Made by a program: the position numbers and the translations under genes. Below are positions 7,559-15,010 of a stretch of DNA of 32,918 nucleotides, one piece after another. The first letter of the stretch is position 1. Every line of letters starts with the position of its first letter. The stretch is from Parvibaculum sp. (GTDB taxonomy: Bacteria > Pseudomonadota > Alphaproteobacteria > Parvibaculales > Parvibaculaceae): contig JAHBYM010000019.1 in assembly GCA_019635975.1 (NCBI GenBank), positions 1 to 32,918 on the forward strand. The letters run 5' to 3'. The notes beneath the pieces are model-generated. The model saw nothing but the letters and a program-made list of their open reading frames with translations, was not told the origin of the DNA and ran no database searches.

Positions 7559-8530
7559 ATGAAATTTCCTGAGCCGCACTACGTCGACACCAACGGCATC
7601 AGGATGGCCATCTACGAGCAGGGGCCGAAGGACGGCATGGCGGTCGTGATGTGCCACGGCTTTCCGGAACTCGGCTATTCCTGGCGTCACCAGATTCCGG
7701 CAATTGCCGACGCCGGCTTCCGCGCAATCGCACCGGACCAGCGCGGCTACGGCAATACCGGCGGCCCGAAGGGAGAGGATGCGGTGCCGCTCTACGACAT
7801 CGCCCATCTGACGGACGATCTGGCCGGGATGCTCGACGCGCTCGGCATCGACAAGGCGGTCTTTGCCGGACACGACTGGGGCGGCATGGTGACCTGGCAG
7901 ATGGCGTTGCGCCACCCTGCGCGCGTCGCCGGCGTCATCGGCGTCAACACGCCATTCATTCCACGAGGTCCCGTCGATCCGATCGCCGGCATGCGCATGG
8001 TCTTCGGCGAGGACATGTACATCGTCTATTTCCAGAAATTCGGCGTCGCGGAAAAAATTTTCGATGCCGATGTCGCGCGCTCGATGCGCTTCTGGTACCG
8101 CAAGAGCGCGATGAAGCTCGCCGATTTCGATGCCCTGCCCGCCGACCAGAAAAACCTGTCTTTCCTGAAAAGCTTCGACACCGACGAAAGCACATGGCTC
8201 GGCAGCCAGCTGCTGACGAAGGAGGAACTCGACTACTACACCAGGGCCTTCGAGAAATCGGGCTTTGAGGGCGGCATCAACTGGTACCGCAACTTCACGC
8301 GCAACTGGCAACTGACCGAAGGCCAAACCGAAAAGATCGACGTGCCCTGCCTGATGATTTCGGCCGCCGACGACATCGTGCTCCGGCCCGAACTGACGGC
8401 CGGCATGGAAAACCACATCCCCGACCTCGAAAAGCACGTCATTGCCGATTGCGGGCACTGGACCCAGTCGGAAAAGCCCGCCGAGCTGAACGCGCTGATG
8501 ACCGACTGGCTGAAGCGCCGCTTCGGTTGA
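7559..8530 (+). CDS. alpha/beta hydrolase, epoxide hydrolase-like
   Basis: This 323-residue protein carries the HGFPE oxyanion-hole motif (33-37) and the nucleophile elbow GHDWGG, with Asp106 as nucleophile. The catalytic His is in DCGHWTQ (near 299). Asp instead of Ser at the elbow, followed by Trp, is typical of soluble epoxide hydrolases and some dehalogenases, which form an alkyl-enzyme ester and then hydrolyse it. The start at 7559 has GGGAGG eight bases upstream; an upstream in-frame extension to 7352 would overlap the monooxygenase and was rejected. It probably acts on the product of the neighbouring FAD enzyme. A haloacetate dehalogenase-like activity is the main alternative. Confidence 0.88.
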   Translation: MKFPEPHYVDTNGIRMAIYEQGPKDGMAVVMCHGFPELGYSWRHQIPAIADAGFRAIAPDQRGYGNTGGPKGEDAVPLYDIAHLTDDLAGMLDALGIDKAVFAGHDWGGMVTWQMALRHPARVAGVIGVNTPFIPRGPVDPIAGMRMVFGEDMYIVYFQKFGVAEKIFDADVARSMRFWYRKSAMKLADFDALPADQKNLSFLKSFDTDESTWLGSQLLTKEELDYYTRAFEKSGFEGGINWYRNFTRNWQLTEGQTEKIDVPCLMISAADDIVLRPELTAGMENHIPDLEKHVIADCGHWTQSEKPAELNALMTDWLKRRFG

Positions 8531-8579
8531 GCGTGCTCGCGGCGATGTGACTTGCCGCCTGCCCCGAAAATGATCAGAA

Positions 8580-8603
8580 TGACCGAATTATATCATTTGG
8601 TCA
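8580..8603. promoter_or_regulatory. imperfect palindrome, operator candidate
   Basis: Arms TGACCGAAT (8580-8588) and ATTTGGTCA (8595-8603) are inverted with one mismatch around TATATC. The site lies 24 bp before the start of the following membrane protein gene and is AT-richer than its surroundings. TGACC...GGTCA half sites are common for TetR-family repressors of lipid or xenobiotic genes, but no regulator is encoded in the window. I could not find a convincing -35 for it. Confidence 0.35.
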
Positions 8604-8627
8604 GTCCGGTCCCGGGGGAGCGTCTGA

Positions 8628-9005
8628 ATGGAATGGGTGGAGCGCCTCATTGCCGACCCCGCCCTGCCGCGCGCCCTTCTCGGCTGGCTGATCCTCGTCA
8701 ACTCGCTGGCGGTCTTCTTTTTCTTCCGCCATTTCGCGGCCCGCGCCGTGCTGGCGGTCTGGCTGGCCAATCTGGCGCTGGTCGCCGCGGCGCTCGGCAG
8801 CGGCATGGTGGCGCTCAGCCTTGTGCTGTGCTGGACACCGCTTCTCGCCTGGCTCGTCTGGCGCAACCCGCAATTCCGGCTGGCCTCGCCGCTCGGCCTG
8901 TGGCTGGTCGCGGTCTTCGCCTCGAACCTTGTCGGCCTGACCGCGGCCTATGCCGTGCTTCTGGCCGGCCACGGAAAGGGTGTCGCGATGCTCGCCGGGC
9001 TCTGA
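8628..9005 (+). CDS. small four-helix membrane protein of unknown family
   Basis: This 125-residue hydrophobic protein has about four membrane segments (roughly 17-35, 42-62, 64-80 and 93-117) joined by short loops, with FFFFRHF after the first helix. I do not recognise a family and see no conserved polar residues suggesting catalysis or transport. A GGGGGAG Shine-Dalgarno precedes the ATG and a palindromic operator candidate lies just upstream, so it probably starts a transcript. It is followed after 44 bp by an NTF2-like gene. Codon use matches its neighbours. Function unknown. Confidence 0.7.
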   Translation: MEWVERLIADPALPRALLGWLILVNSLAVFFFFRHFAARAVLAVWLANLALVAAALGSGMVALSLVLCWTPLLAWLVWRNPQFRLASPLGLWLVAVFASNLVGLTAAYAVLLAGHGKGVAMLAGL

Positions 9006-9049
9006 AAGCCTGCTAGACTGGGGCCCGACCCCCAAGCTCCGGCAAATGC

Positions 9050-9460
9050 ATGTCAACCGAACGCGACCGCGCCGCCCTGCTTTTCGCCAACGAGACCTTT
9101 TATCGCGCCTTTGCCGGACGCGACGTGACGCTGATGGGCGCGCTCTGGGCCGATGCCGAACAGGTGACCTGCCTGCATCCGGGCTGGCCGCCGGTCGAAG
9201 GTCGCGATGCGGTGCTGCAAAGCTGGCATGCGATCCTGACCGGCCCTGCAAGCCCCAACATCGAATGCCTGCACGCGCGCGCCAATCTTCACGGCGACAC
9301 GGGCATCGTCATTTGCTACGAACGCATCGGCCCGGACTATCTGCTGGCAACCAACATATTCATTCGTAGCGGCGATGGATGGCTGCTCGTCCATCACCAG
9401 TCGGGCACTGCGCCGGACCCCGGCGAAGAGACCGCAACGCCCCGGGGACGCCTGAACTGA
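9050..9460 (+). CDS. SnoaL/NTF2-like domain protein
   Basis: This 136-residue protein has the NTF2/SnoaL-like alpha+beta cone: helix ALLFANETFYRAFAGRD, then ALWADAEQVTCLHPGWPPVEGRDAVLQSW, then alternating strands ending in WLLVHHQSG. The W-x-A...CLHPGW...G-R-D-A-V layout is typical of the SnoaL_3/DUF4440 group, which includes small-molecule isomerases, hydratases and stress-associated stand-alone proteins. No substrate can be assigned. The ATG at 9050 matches the domain edge, although its Shine-Dalgarno is poor. It may be co-transcribed with the preceding membrane protein gene. Confidence 0.8.
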   Translation: MSTERDRAALLFANETFYRAFAGRDVTLMGALWADAEQVTCLHPGWPPVEGRDAVLQSWHAILTGPASPNIECLHARANLHGDTGIVICYERIGPDYLLATNIFIRSGDGWLLVHHQSGTAPDPGEETATPRGRLN

Positions 9461-9510
9461 AGCCTGAATAAAGGCCCGGAAAGCCTCTCGCTGACATTCT
9501 TGTTAGCGGG

Positions 9511-9560
9511 TTGTTGCCTTGGCCCTATGCCGTTATGATCCGCCGCGCTTTAATGCGGCG
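9511..9560 (+). promoter_or_regulatory. sigma-70-like promoter plus 5'-end hairpin for the glycosyltransferase cluster
   Basis: TTGTTG (9511-9516) and TATGAT (9534-9539) are separated by 17 bp, the best promoter match in this part of the window. Just after the -10, CGCCGC (9541-9546) and GCGGCG (9555-9560) form a perfect 6-bp hairpin with loop GCTTTAAT, so the mRNA would begin in or next to a stem-loop. This leaves a leader of about 90 nt before the start at 9636. Confidence 0.5.
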
Positions 9561-9635
9561 CAATATGGGGATACCCCGCCGGCCCACCCGGACGCCGCCT
9601 CCGGCGCGCATCAAATAGAGACCGAGGAAATCTGT

Positions 9636-10994
9636 ATGTCGCAGGCGCTGGAGCGCAATGAGACGGATGACGCGCTGGCCGGGCCCGCGAAAAAATCCAC
9701 CACAGAAACGCCGAAGCTCGCCGCCATTTCCGGCGACCGGCCGTTGCGCATCCTGCTGCCGAGCTACCGCTCGAACCCGACCACGGGCGGCCAGGGCGTC
9801 TATATGCGCCACATCGCCAAGGCGCTGGCGGACCTCGGGCATCAGGTGGATGTGATTTCCGGCCCGCCCTATCCCGAGATCGATCCGCGCGTGAAGCTCA
9901 TCAAGCTGCCCTCGCTCGATCTCTATGCGAACCCGCATCCGATCCGTTCGCTGCGCCCCTGGATGTTCGCCTATCCGATCGACCTGTTCGAATGGTGGAG
10001 CCACGCGACCGGCGGCTTCTCCGAGCCCTACACTTTTTGCGAACGCATGGCGCGCTATGTGCGCGGCACGGTGCAGGACTACGATGTCTGCCACGACAAT
10101 CAGACGCTGGGCTGGGGCCTGCTGAAACTTCGCGACATGGGCCTGCCTATCGTCGGCACGATCCACCACCCGATCACGATGGACCGGCGCATCGACATCG
10201 AACACGCACGCACGCTGCAACTGAAGCTGCTGAAGCGCCGCTGGTATTCCTTCCTCAACATGCAGATCAAGGTCGCACGCCAGCTCGATCCGCTGATCGT
10301 CGTCTCCGAAAGCACGCGCCGCGACGTGGCGCGCGAATTCGGCGTCGACATTTCGAAGACGCGGCTGGTGCTGCACGGCATCGACCACATTCAGTTCCGC
10401 CCGATGCCCGAGGTGAAGCGCCGCGACGACCTGATCGTCGCCTGCGCCAGCGCCGACGTGCCGCTGAAGGGCCTGATCTACCTGATCCGCGCCTATGCCG
10501 AACTGCTGCAGACGCGGCCGAACCTGAAACTGAAGGTCATCGGCCGGCTGCGCGAAGGCAACACCTCGCATGAGCTGCGCACGCTCGGCATCATGGACAA
10601 GGTGGAGTTCATCGGCGGCGTCAGCGACGACGACATCACTCGGATCTACAACGAGGCGACGATCGCGGTCTCGCCCTCGGTCTATGAGGGCTTCGGCTTC
10701 CCCTGCGGCGAGGCCATGTCCTGCGGGACGCCGGTGATCGCCACCAACGGCGGCTCGCTGCCGGAAGTCGTGGGCGATGCAGGCATCGTCGTGCCGCATT
10801 CCAATCCGCCGGCGCTGGCGCGGGCCATTGCGGCCATGCTCGACGATCCGGACATGCGGGCGCGCTACGGCGAGGCGGGGCGCGAGCGCATCCTCGCCAA
10901 CTTCAAATGGGAACGCGCGGCGCGCGAATGCGTCGAGATTTACAGGCAGACAATCGCAGATGCAGACAATCGACTTGAACGTGCTCGGGCTTAG
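9636..10994 (+). CDS. GT4-family glycosyltransferase
   Basis: This 452-residue retaining glycosyltransferase has the GT-B fold. The N-domain has the glycine-rich acceptor loop TTGGQGVYMRHI (near 56-67). The C-domain holds the GT4 E-x7-E motif SPSVYEGFGFPCGEAMSCG, followed by the nucleotide-sugar loop GTPVIATNGGSLPEVVG. The first 35 residues are polar and probably disordered. GAGGAAA precedes the ATG at 9636; an earlier in-frame start at 9519 would overlap the promoter and encode an atypical leader. There are no membrane segments, so it likely acts on a membrane-associated acceptor from the cytoplasm. The gene overlaps the next methyltransferase by 35 bp. With the QW-motif protein it suggests synthesis of a glycosylated lipid or isoprenoid (inference). 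Confidence 0.88.
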   Translation: MSQALERNETDDALAGPAKKSTTETPKLAAISGDRPLRILLPSYRSNPTTGGQGVYMRHIAKALADLGHQVDVISGPPYPEIDPRVKLIKLPSLDLYANPHPIRSLRPWMFAYPIDLFEWWSHATGGFSEPYTFCERMARYVRGTVQDYDVCHDNQTLGWGLLKLRDMGLPIVGTIHHPITMDRRIDIEHARTLQLKLLKRRWYSFLNMQIKVARQLDPLIVVSESTRRDVAREFGVDISKTRLVLHGIDHIQFRPMPEVKRRDDLIVACASADVPLKGLIYLIRAYAELLQTRPNLKLKVIGRLREGNTSHELRTLGIMDKVEFIGGVSDDDITRIYNEATIAVSPSVYEGFGFPCGEAMSCGTPVIATNGGSLPEVVGDAGIVVPHSNPPALARAIAAMLDDPDMRARYGEAGRERILANFKWERAARECVEIYRQTIADADNRLERARA

Positions 10995-11676
10995 GGACGG
11001 CCAGCGCGCGCTCGACCTCGGTTGTGGCGCAGGCCGGCATGTCCATGCCATGTACTACCACGCCGAATGCCACGTGGTCGGGATCGACCTCGGCTTCGAC
11101 GACGTGAAGCGGACGCGCGAAGGCTTCGGCATCTGCCCCGACATGGACCCGCAGACGCGGCGCAGCTTTTCGCTGTCGGTCGGCAACGCGCTGTCGCTGC
11201 CCTTTCCCGATGCAAGCTTCGACAAGATCGTTTGCTCGGAAGTACTGGAACATATCCCCGACTACAAGCAGGCCGTCGCCGAGATCGACCGCATCCTGAA
11301 GCCGGGCGGCACGCTCGCCGTCAGCGTACCGCGTTTCTTCCCCGAATGGGTGTGCTGGAAACTCTCCGACGACTACCACAACGAACCCGGCGGCCATGTT
11401 CGCATCTTCCAGGAGAGCGAACTGAAAGGCGCCGTCGAAAGCCGCGGCCTCTCCTTCTTCCATCGCCATTTCGCCCATGGCCTGCATTCGCCCTATTGGT
11501 GGCTGAAATGCGCCGTCGGCGTGAAGCGCGAAGACGTGAAACTGGTCAACCTCTACAAGCGTTTTCTCGAATGGGACATTCTTGAAGGCCCGTGGCTGAC
11601 GCGAACACTCGAAAAACTGGCCGGCCCGCTGATGGGTAAGAGCGTCGTTCTCTATTTTACCAAGGGAACGGCGTGA
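10960..11676 (+). CDS. class I SAM-dependent methyltransferase (Methyltransf_11 type)
   Basis: This 238-residue protein has motif I LDLGCGAGRH at 18-27, then VVGIDLGFDDV (motif II with the ribose-binding acidic residue), the DASFDKIVCSEVLEHI motif and the LKPGGTLAVSVPRFFPE motif. This is the standard Methyltransf_11 series used by small-molecule and lipid O-, N- or C-methylases. The C-terminal part (WDILEGPWLTRTLEKLAGPLMGK) contains no membrane helix. The start ATG at 10960 lies inside the glycosyltransferase gene (35-bp overlap) and fits the domain edge; an upstream in-frame start at 10777 gives an arginine-rich non-family extension. Its stop and the next start interlock as TGATG. The substrate is probably the product of this cluster. 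Confidence 0.88.
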   Translation: MQTIDLNVLGLRDGQRALDLGCGAGRHVHAMYYHAECHVVGIDLGFDDVKRTREGFGICPDMDPQTRRSFSLSVGNALSLPFPDASFDKIVCSEVLEHIPDYKQAVAEIDRILKPGGTLAVSVPRFFPEWVCWKLSDDYHNEPGGHVRIFQESELKGAVESRGLSFFHRHFAHGLHSPYWWLKCAVGVKREDVKLVNLYKRFLEWDILEGPWLTRTLEKLAGPLMGKSVVLYFTKGTA

Positions 11677-12761
11677 TGGTGCATCTGACCTGGGGCGATG
11701 CGGTGCCGCCGAAACACTTTGCCGGATCGCGTCTGCGCATTCTGGAACTCCAACGCGACAATGGCGCGATCCCCTGGTACGACGGCGGCGTCATCGACCC
11801 GTGGAACCATACCGAAGCGGCGATGGGCCTGACGGTGCTCGGCGAAATCGAGCATGCGCGCCGCGCCTTCCGCTATCTCGCCGAGACGCAGTTGAAAGAC
11901 GGATCGTGGTGGGGTCAGCTCGGTTCCGCCGTTCCCTTCGACGACGAAGAGCAGCGCTTCACCGGCGAAGAACACGAAGCGGGCCATCACATCCGAGACA
12001 CCAATTTCGCCGCTTACATCGCGACCGGCGCCTGGCATCACTATCTCGTCACGCGTGACCGCAAATGGCTGGCCGGAATCTGGCCGCATGTGAATGCCGC
12101 AATCTCCTTCGTGCTGGCGCATCAGAGCCCGCATGGCGACATCCGTTGGTCGGCCGCCGATCCGCACACACCGGAAGACGACGCACTGATCACCGGCTGC
12201 TCCTCGATCTACAAGAGCCTCGAATGCGCCGCCCATATCGCGCGCGAGCTCGGCGAACCGTCGCGCGACTGGCTGACCGCGCGGGCCCGCCTCGGCGAAG
12301 CGCTGCGCGACAAGCCGCATCGTTTCGACCGCACCTGGGAGCCGAAGGACCGCTATTCGATGGACTGGTACTACCCGGTCCTCGCCGGCGTCGTTACCGG
12401 CGAAGCGGCGCGGAAACGCCTCGACTGGAAATGGGACATATTCGTCGCCGACGGCAAGGGCTGCCGCTGCGTGCTCGATCAGCCATGGGTGACGGTCGCC
12501 GAAAGCGCCGAGCTGACCATGGCGCTGCTGGTCGCCGGGCGGCGCAAGGAAGCCGAGGCCATGCTCTCCTGGCAGCACCAGTGGCGCGCCGATTGCGGCG
12601 CCTACTGGATGGGCTATCAGTTCGAGGACGATGTCGCCTGGCCGGCCGAGAAGCCGGCATGGACGGCCGCCGCCGTCATCCTGGCGACCGACGCCGTGAC
12701 CGGCATGACGCCCGCCGCGCGCCTCTTCGCCGAGCGCACGCTAGCCGAGGCGGCGGAGTAG
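11676..12761 (+). CDS. QW-motif alpha/alpha-barrel protein (prenyltransferase/squalene-cyclase-like repeat)
   Basis: This 361-residue protein is built of repeated helical hairpins. Residues 63-78 (RAFRYLAETQLKDGSW) match the QW motif of squalene-hopene cyclases exactly: K/R, G/A, two residues, aromatic, aliphatic, three residues, Q, three residues, G, one residue, W. Weaker copies are LELQRDNGAIPW (23-34), FVLAHQSPHGDIRW (near 146-159) and QHQWRADCGAYW near 300. The catalytic DxDD of class II cyclases and the DxDxT of plant-type cyclases are absent, so it is not an ordinary cyclase. Alternative folds sharing this barrel include protein prenyltransferase beta subunits and glycosidases. ATG at 11676 (TGATG junction) was chosen; GTG at 11673 is possible. 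It overlaps the convergent methyltransferase by 21 bp. Confidence 0.75.
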   Translation: MVHLTWGDAVPPKHFAGSRLRILELQRDNGAIPWYDGGVIDPWNHTEAAMGLTVLGEIEHARRAFRYLAETQLKDGSWWGQLGSAVPFDDEEQRFTGEEHEAGHHIRDTNFAAYIATGAWHHYLVTRDRKWLAGIWPHVNAAISFVLAHQSPHGDIRWSAADPHTPEDDALITGCSSIYKSLECAAHIARELGEPSRDWLTARARLGEALRDKPHRFDRTWEPKDRYSMDWYYPVLAGVVTGEAARKRLDWKWDIFVADGKGCRCVLDQPWVTVAESAELTMALLVAGRRKEAEAMLSWQHQWRADCGAYWMGYQFEDDVAWPAEKPAWTAAAVILATDAVTGMTPAARLFAERTLAEAAE

Positions 12762-13361
12762 CTTGAGGCTCTTCACGGCCCTTTCTTCCGCAAACAGGCT
12801 CGACGCCAGCGCCATCTTGTAAATCTCGTAGGGCGGGCGGCCGCCATCTTTCGGGTCGGGGAAGACGTCGTGAATGGCGAGGATGCCGCCCGGCATCACG
12901 CGAGGGCCCCAGAGGCGATAATCGGTCAGCGCCAGGTCCATGCCGTGTCCGCCATCGATGAACACCATCGCCAGCGGCGTCGCCCAGCCTTTCGAGGCGA
13001 CTTCCGACGGCGCGACCAGCGGCACCACCGTGTCTTCGAGCTTCGCCAGACGCATCGTCCGGCGGAACAGCGGAAAGGTGTTGAGACGGCCGGTCTCGGC
13101 GTCCTGGAGTTCGGCGTCGTGATGCTCCCAGCCCTGCTGGTTTTCCTCCGAGCCGTAGTGATGGTCGAGCGCGTAGAGCACGGCGCCGTTCGCCTGGCAG
13201 GCGGTGCCGATATAGACCGTCGACTTGCCGCAATAGGAACCGATCTCGAGCACGGGGCCGCGCCGCGAGGCTTCCAGCGCCGCCTCATGCAGCGCCCAGC
13301 CCTCTTCCGCGTCCATGAAACCCTTGACCGCCTCGATGTCGATGGGAAGCTTGCGCGCCAA
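12741..13361 (-). CDS. class I SAM methyltransferase, Methyltransf_24 type, TTG start
   Basis: This 206-residue protein has LEIGSYCGKSTVYIG (motif I, near 42-56), LYALDHHYGSEE (motif II) and AMVFIDGGHGMDLALTDYRLWGPRVMPGGILAIHDV, the VFIDGxH layout of the Methyltransf_24/cephalosporin-hydroxylase-like group. These enzymes act on antibiotics, sugars and polyketides. The start is a TTG at 13361: AAAGGA sits seven bases upstream and the first residues fit, whereas the first ATG would cost 14 codons. Its 3' end overlaps the QW-protein gene tail to tail by 21 bp. It may supply a second methylation for the same product, but is transcribed separately from the other strand. Confidence 0.8.
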   Translation of the reverse strand: MARKLPIDIEAVKGFMDAEEGWALHEAALEASRRGPVLEIGSYCGKSTVYIGTACQANGAVLYALDHHYGSEENQQGWEHHDAELQDAETGRLNTFPLFRRTMRLAKLEDTVVPLVAPSEVASKGWATPLAMVFIDGGHGMDLALTDYRLWGPRVMPGGILAIHDVFPDPKDGGRPPYEIYKMALASSLFAEERAVKSLKLLRRLG

Positions 13362-13488
13362 AATCCGGTCCTTTCGCCTCGCCGGAACGCCCGGCCCCGC
13401 CTTCTCTAGCCTCTCGCAAGGGCGCGAAGCAAACGGTTAAGCAATGCCTCCGATAATGGCCGGGTCAGCCTCACCCGGAGCCAGATAC

Positions 13489-14037
13489 ATGAGCCAGCCC
13501 GCCTTCGCCCCGGAACCGGACGATTATGACGCCATTGAGCAGGCGGTGCGCGAAACGCCGCGCGGCCGCTGGTTCCTGGAGGAATTCGCCCGCCGCCACG
13601 CTGCCGGCGCCGCCGAGGTCGTTGCCGCGATCGAGAAACTGGCACGGGAAACCGATGCCGGGCTCCGGCTCGGTTTCGTCTATCACGAGGCACAGGAACT
13701 CGCCCGCGCGCTGGCCGAAGCGCAAGCGGGCTTCGCCGAAGTCGGACCGGACGAGACAGCCGCCGATCTTGCGGCCATCGCCGATGCCGCGGCCCGTGCC
13801 GCCACCGACATTGCGAGCGCCGCCGAAAGGCTGCAGGAAATCGCCGAGGCATTGCGCGGCAAAGGCGCCGACGCCGACCTCTGCGACGAAATCGAGACCC
13901 ATGCCGGCGGCATCTTCATGGCCGCGGCTTATGAGGAACTGACCGGCAAGCGCATCGCCGTCGTGGCTGATGCGATCGGCCAGATCGAACAACGCCTCGC
14001 CCGTCTGATCGAACGCTGGGAAAACGAAGTCCGCTAG
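13489..14037 (+). CDS. CheZ-like helical protein with altered catalytic positions
   Basis: This 182-residue, almost wholly helical protein opens with AVRETPRGRWFLEEFARR (19-36), a signature of alphaproteobacterial CheZ-like proteins. It has long alanine-rich heptad helices (65-130) and ends with YEELTGKRIAVVADAIGQIEQRL (148-170). That last helix aligns with the E. coli CheZ segment FQDLTGQVIKRM, whose Asp143 and Gln147 drive dephosphorylation of CheY-P; here they are Glu150 and Lys154. Either it dephosphorylates a different response regulator, or it is a binding or sequestering protein. No chemotaxis gene is near. The ATG at 13489 has GGAG nine bases upstream, half inside a hairpin; an earlier ATG at 13444 is possible. 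The stop shares CTAG with the convergent gene. Confidence 0.65.
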   Translation: MSQPAFAPEPDDYDAIEQAVRETPRGRWFLEEFARRHAAGAAEVVAAIEKLARETDAGLRLGFVYHEAQELARALAEAQAGFAEVGPDETAADLAAIADAAARAATDIASAAERLQEIAEALRGKGADADLCDEIETHAGGIFMAAAYEELTGKRIAVVADAIGQIEQRLARLIERWENEVR

Positions 14038-15008
14038 CCGGCAAGCACACGCGCAAACGCGGCCGGGTCGGCATTGCCGCCGCTCAGCACCAGCGCCACC
14101 GACTTCCCCTTTGCGTCATACCGCCCGGCCAGAACCGCCGCCAGCGCCACGGCGCCGCCGGGCTCGACCACAAGCTTCAACTCCTCGAAGGCAAAGCGCA
14201 TCGCCGCCGCAACTTCGGCATCGCTGACAGCCAGACCGCCGGCAAGATGCGCGGCGTTAATCGCAAAGGTCAGTTCGCCCGGCATCGGCGCCAGCAGCGC
14301 GTCGCAAAAGGACTGACCGCCCCCTTCGTTACCGAGCCGCTTCCCCGCAGTCAGCGAGCGCGCGTGATCGTCGAAACCTTGCGGTTCGACGCACCAGACT
14401 TTCGCCTCCGGCATCGCCGCCCCGAGCGCCAGCGCCGTGCCGGCGGCAAGCCCGCCGCCGCCCGCCGGCACCAGCACCGCATCGAGCGCAACGCCGAGCC
14501 GTGCCGCATCCTCTGCGATTTCGAGCGCCACCGTGCCCTGCCCGGCAATGATCCCCGGATCGTCATAGGGCCGCACGATGACCGCACCGCGCTCCGCCGC
14601 GATGCGCGCACCGATCTCCTCGCGCATTTCCGTCAGCCGGTCGTAGAGCACAATTTCCGTACCGAAGCCGCGCGTGCGTTCGATCTTGAGGCGGGGCGCG
14701 TCCGACGGCATGACGATGAGCGCCGGAACGCCGAGCATCCGCGCCGCCGCGGCGACGCCCTGCGCATGATTGCCGGACGACCAGGCGACGACGCCCCCGC
14801 GCCGCTCCTCCGCCGAAAGCTGCGACAAGCGGTTCCAGGCGCCGCGAAACTTGAACGAACCCGTGCGTTGAAGAACTTCCGGCTTGATGAATATCCGGCC
14901 ACCGCAACGCGCATCGAGCGCCGCGCATTCGAGGAGCGGCGTCCGGACGGCAACGCCGGCGATCCGCGCCGCAGCGGCGCGGACGGCCTCGGCGTCGGGC
15001 AGACGCAT
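14034..15008 (-). CDS. PLP-dependent threonine/serine dehydratase family enzyme
   Basis: This 324-residue fold-type II PLP enzyme has the Schiff-base lysine at 53 in GSFKFRGAWN, the substrate loop SSGNHAQG (about 84-91), and the phosphate-binding glycine loop VPAGGGGLAAG near 178. The serine/threonine dehydratase and serine racemase group shares these motifs, converting threonine to 2-oxobutanoate or serine to pyruvate. There is no C-terminal ACT regulatory domain, so it resembles catabolic or biodegradative-type enzymes rather than feedback-inhibited IlvA. The ATG at 15008 lies two bases after the stop of the phosphatase gene. Starts further upstream would overlap that gene. Part of a corA-phosphatase-dehydratase transcription unit. 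Exact substrate undetermined. Confidence 0.87.
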   Translation of the reverse strand: MRLPDAEAVRAAAARIAGVAVRTPLLECAALDARCGGRIFIKPEVLQRTGSFKFRGAWNRLSQLSAEERRGGVVAWSSGNHAQGVAAAARMLGVPALIVMPSDAPRLKIERTRGFGTEIVLYDRLTEMREEIGARIAAERGAVIVRPYDDPGIIAGQGTVALEIAEDAARLGVALDAVLVPAGGGGLAAGTALALGAAMPEAKVWCVEPQGFDDHARSLTAGKRLGNEGGGQSFCDALLAPMPGELTFAINAAHLAGGLAVSDAEVAAAMRFAFEELKLVVEPGGAVALAAVLAGRYDAKGKSVALVLSGGNADPAAFARVLAG

Positions 15009-15010
15009 CG

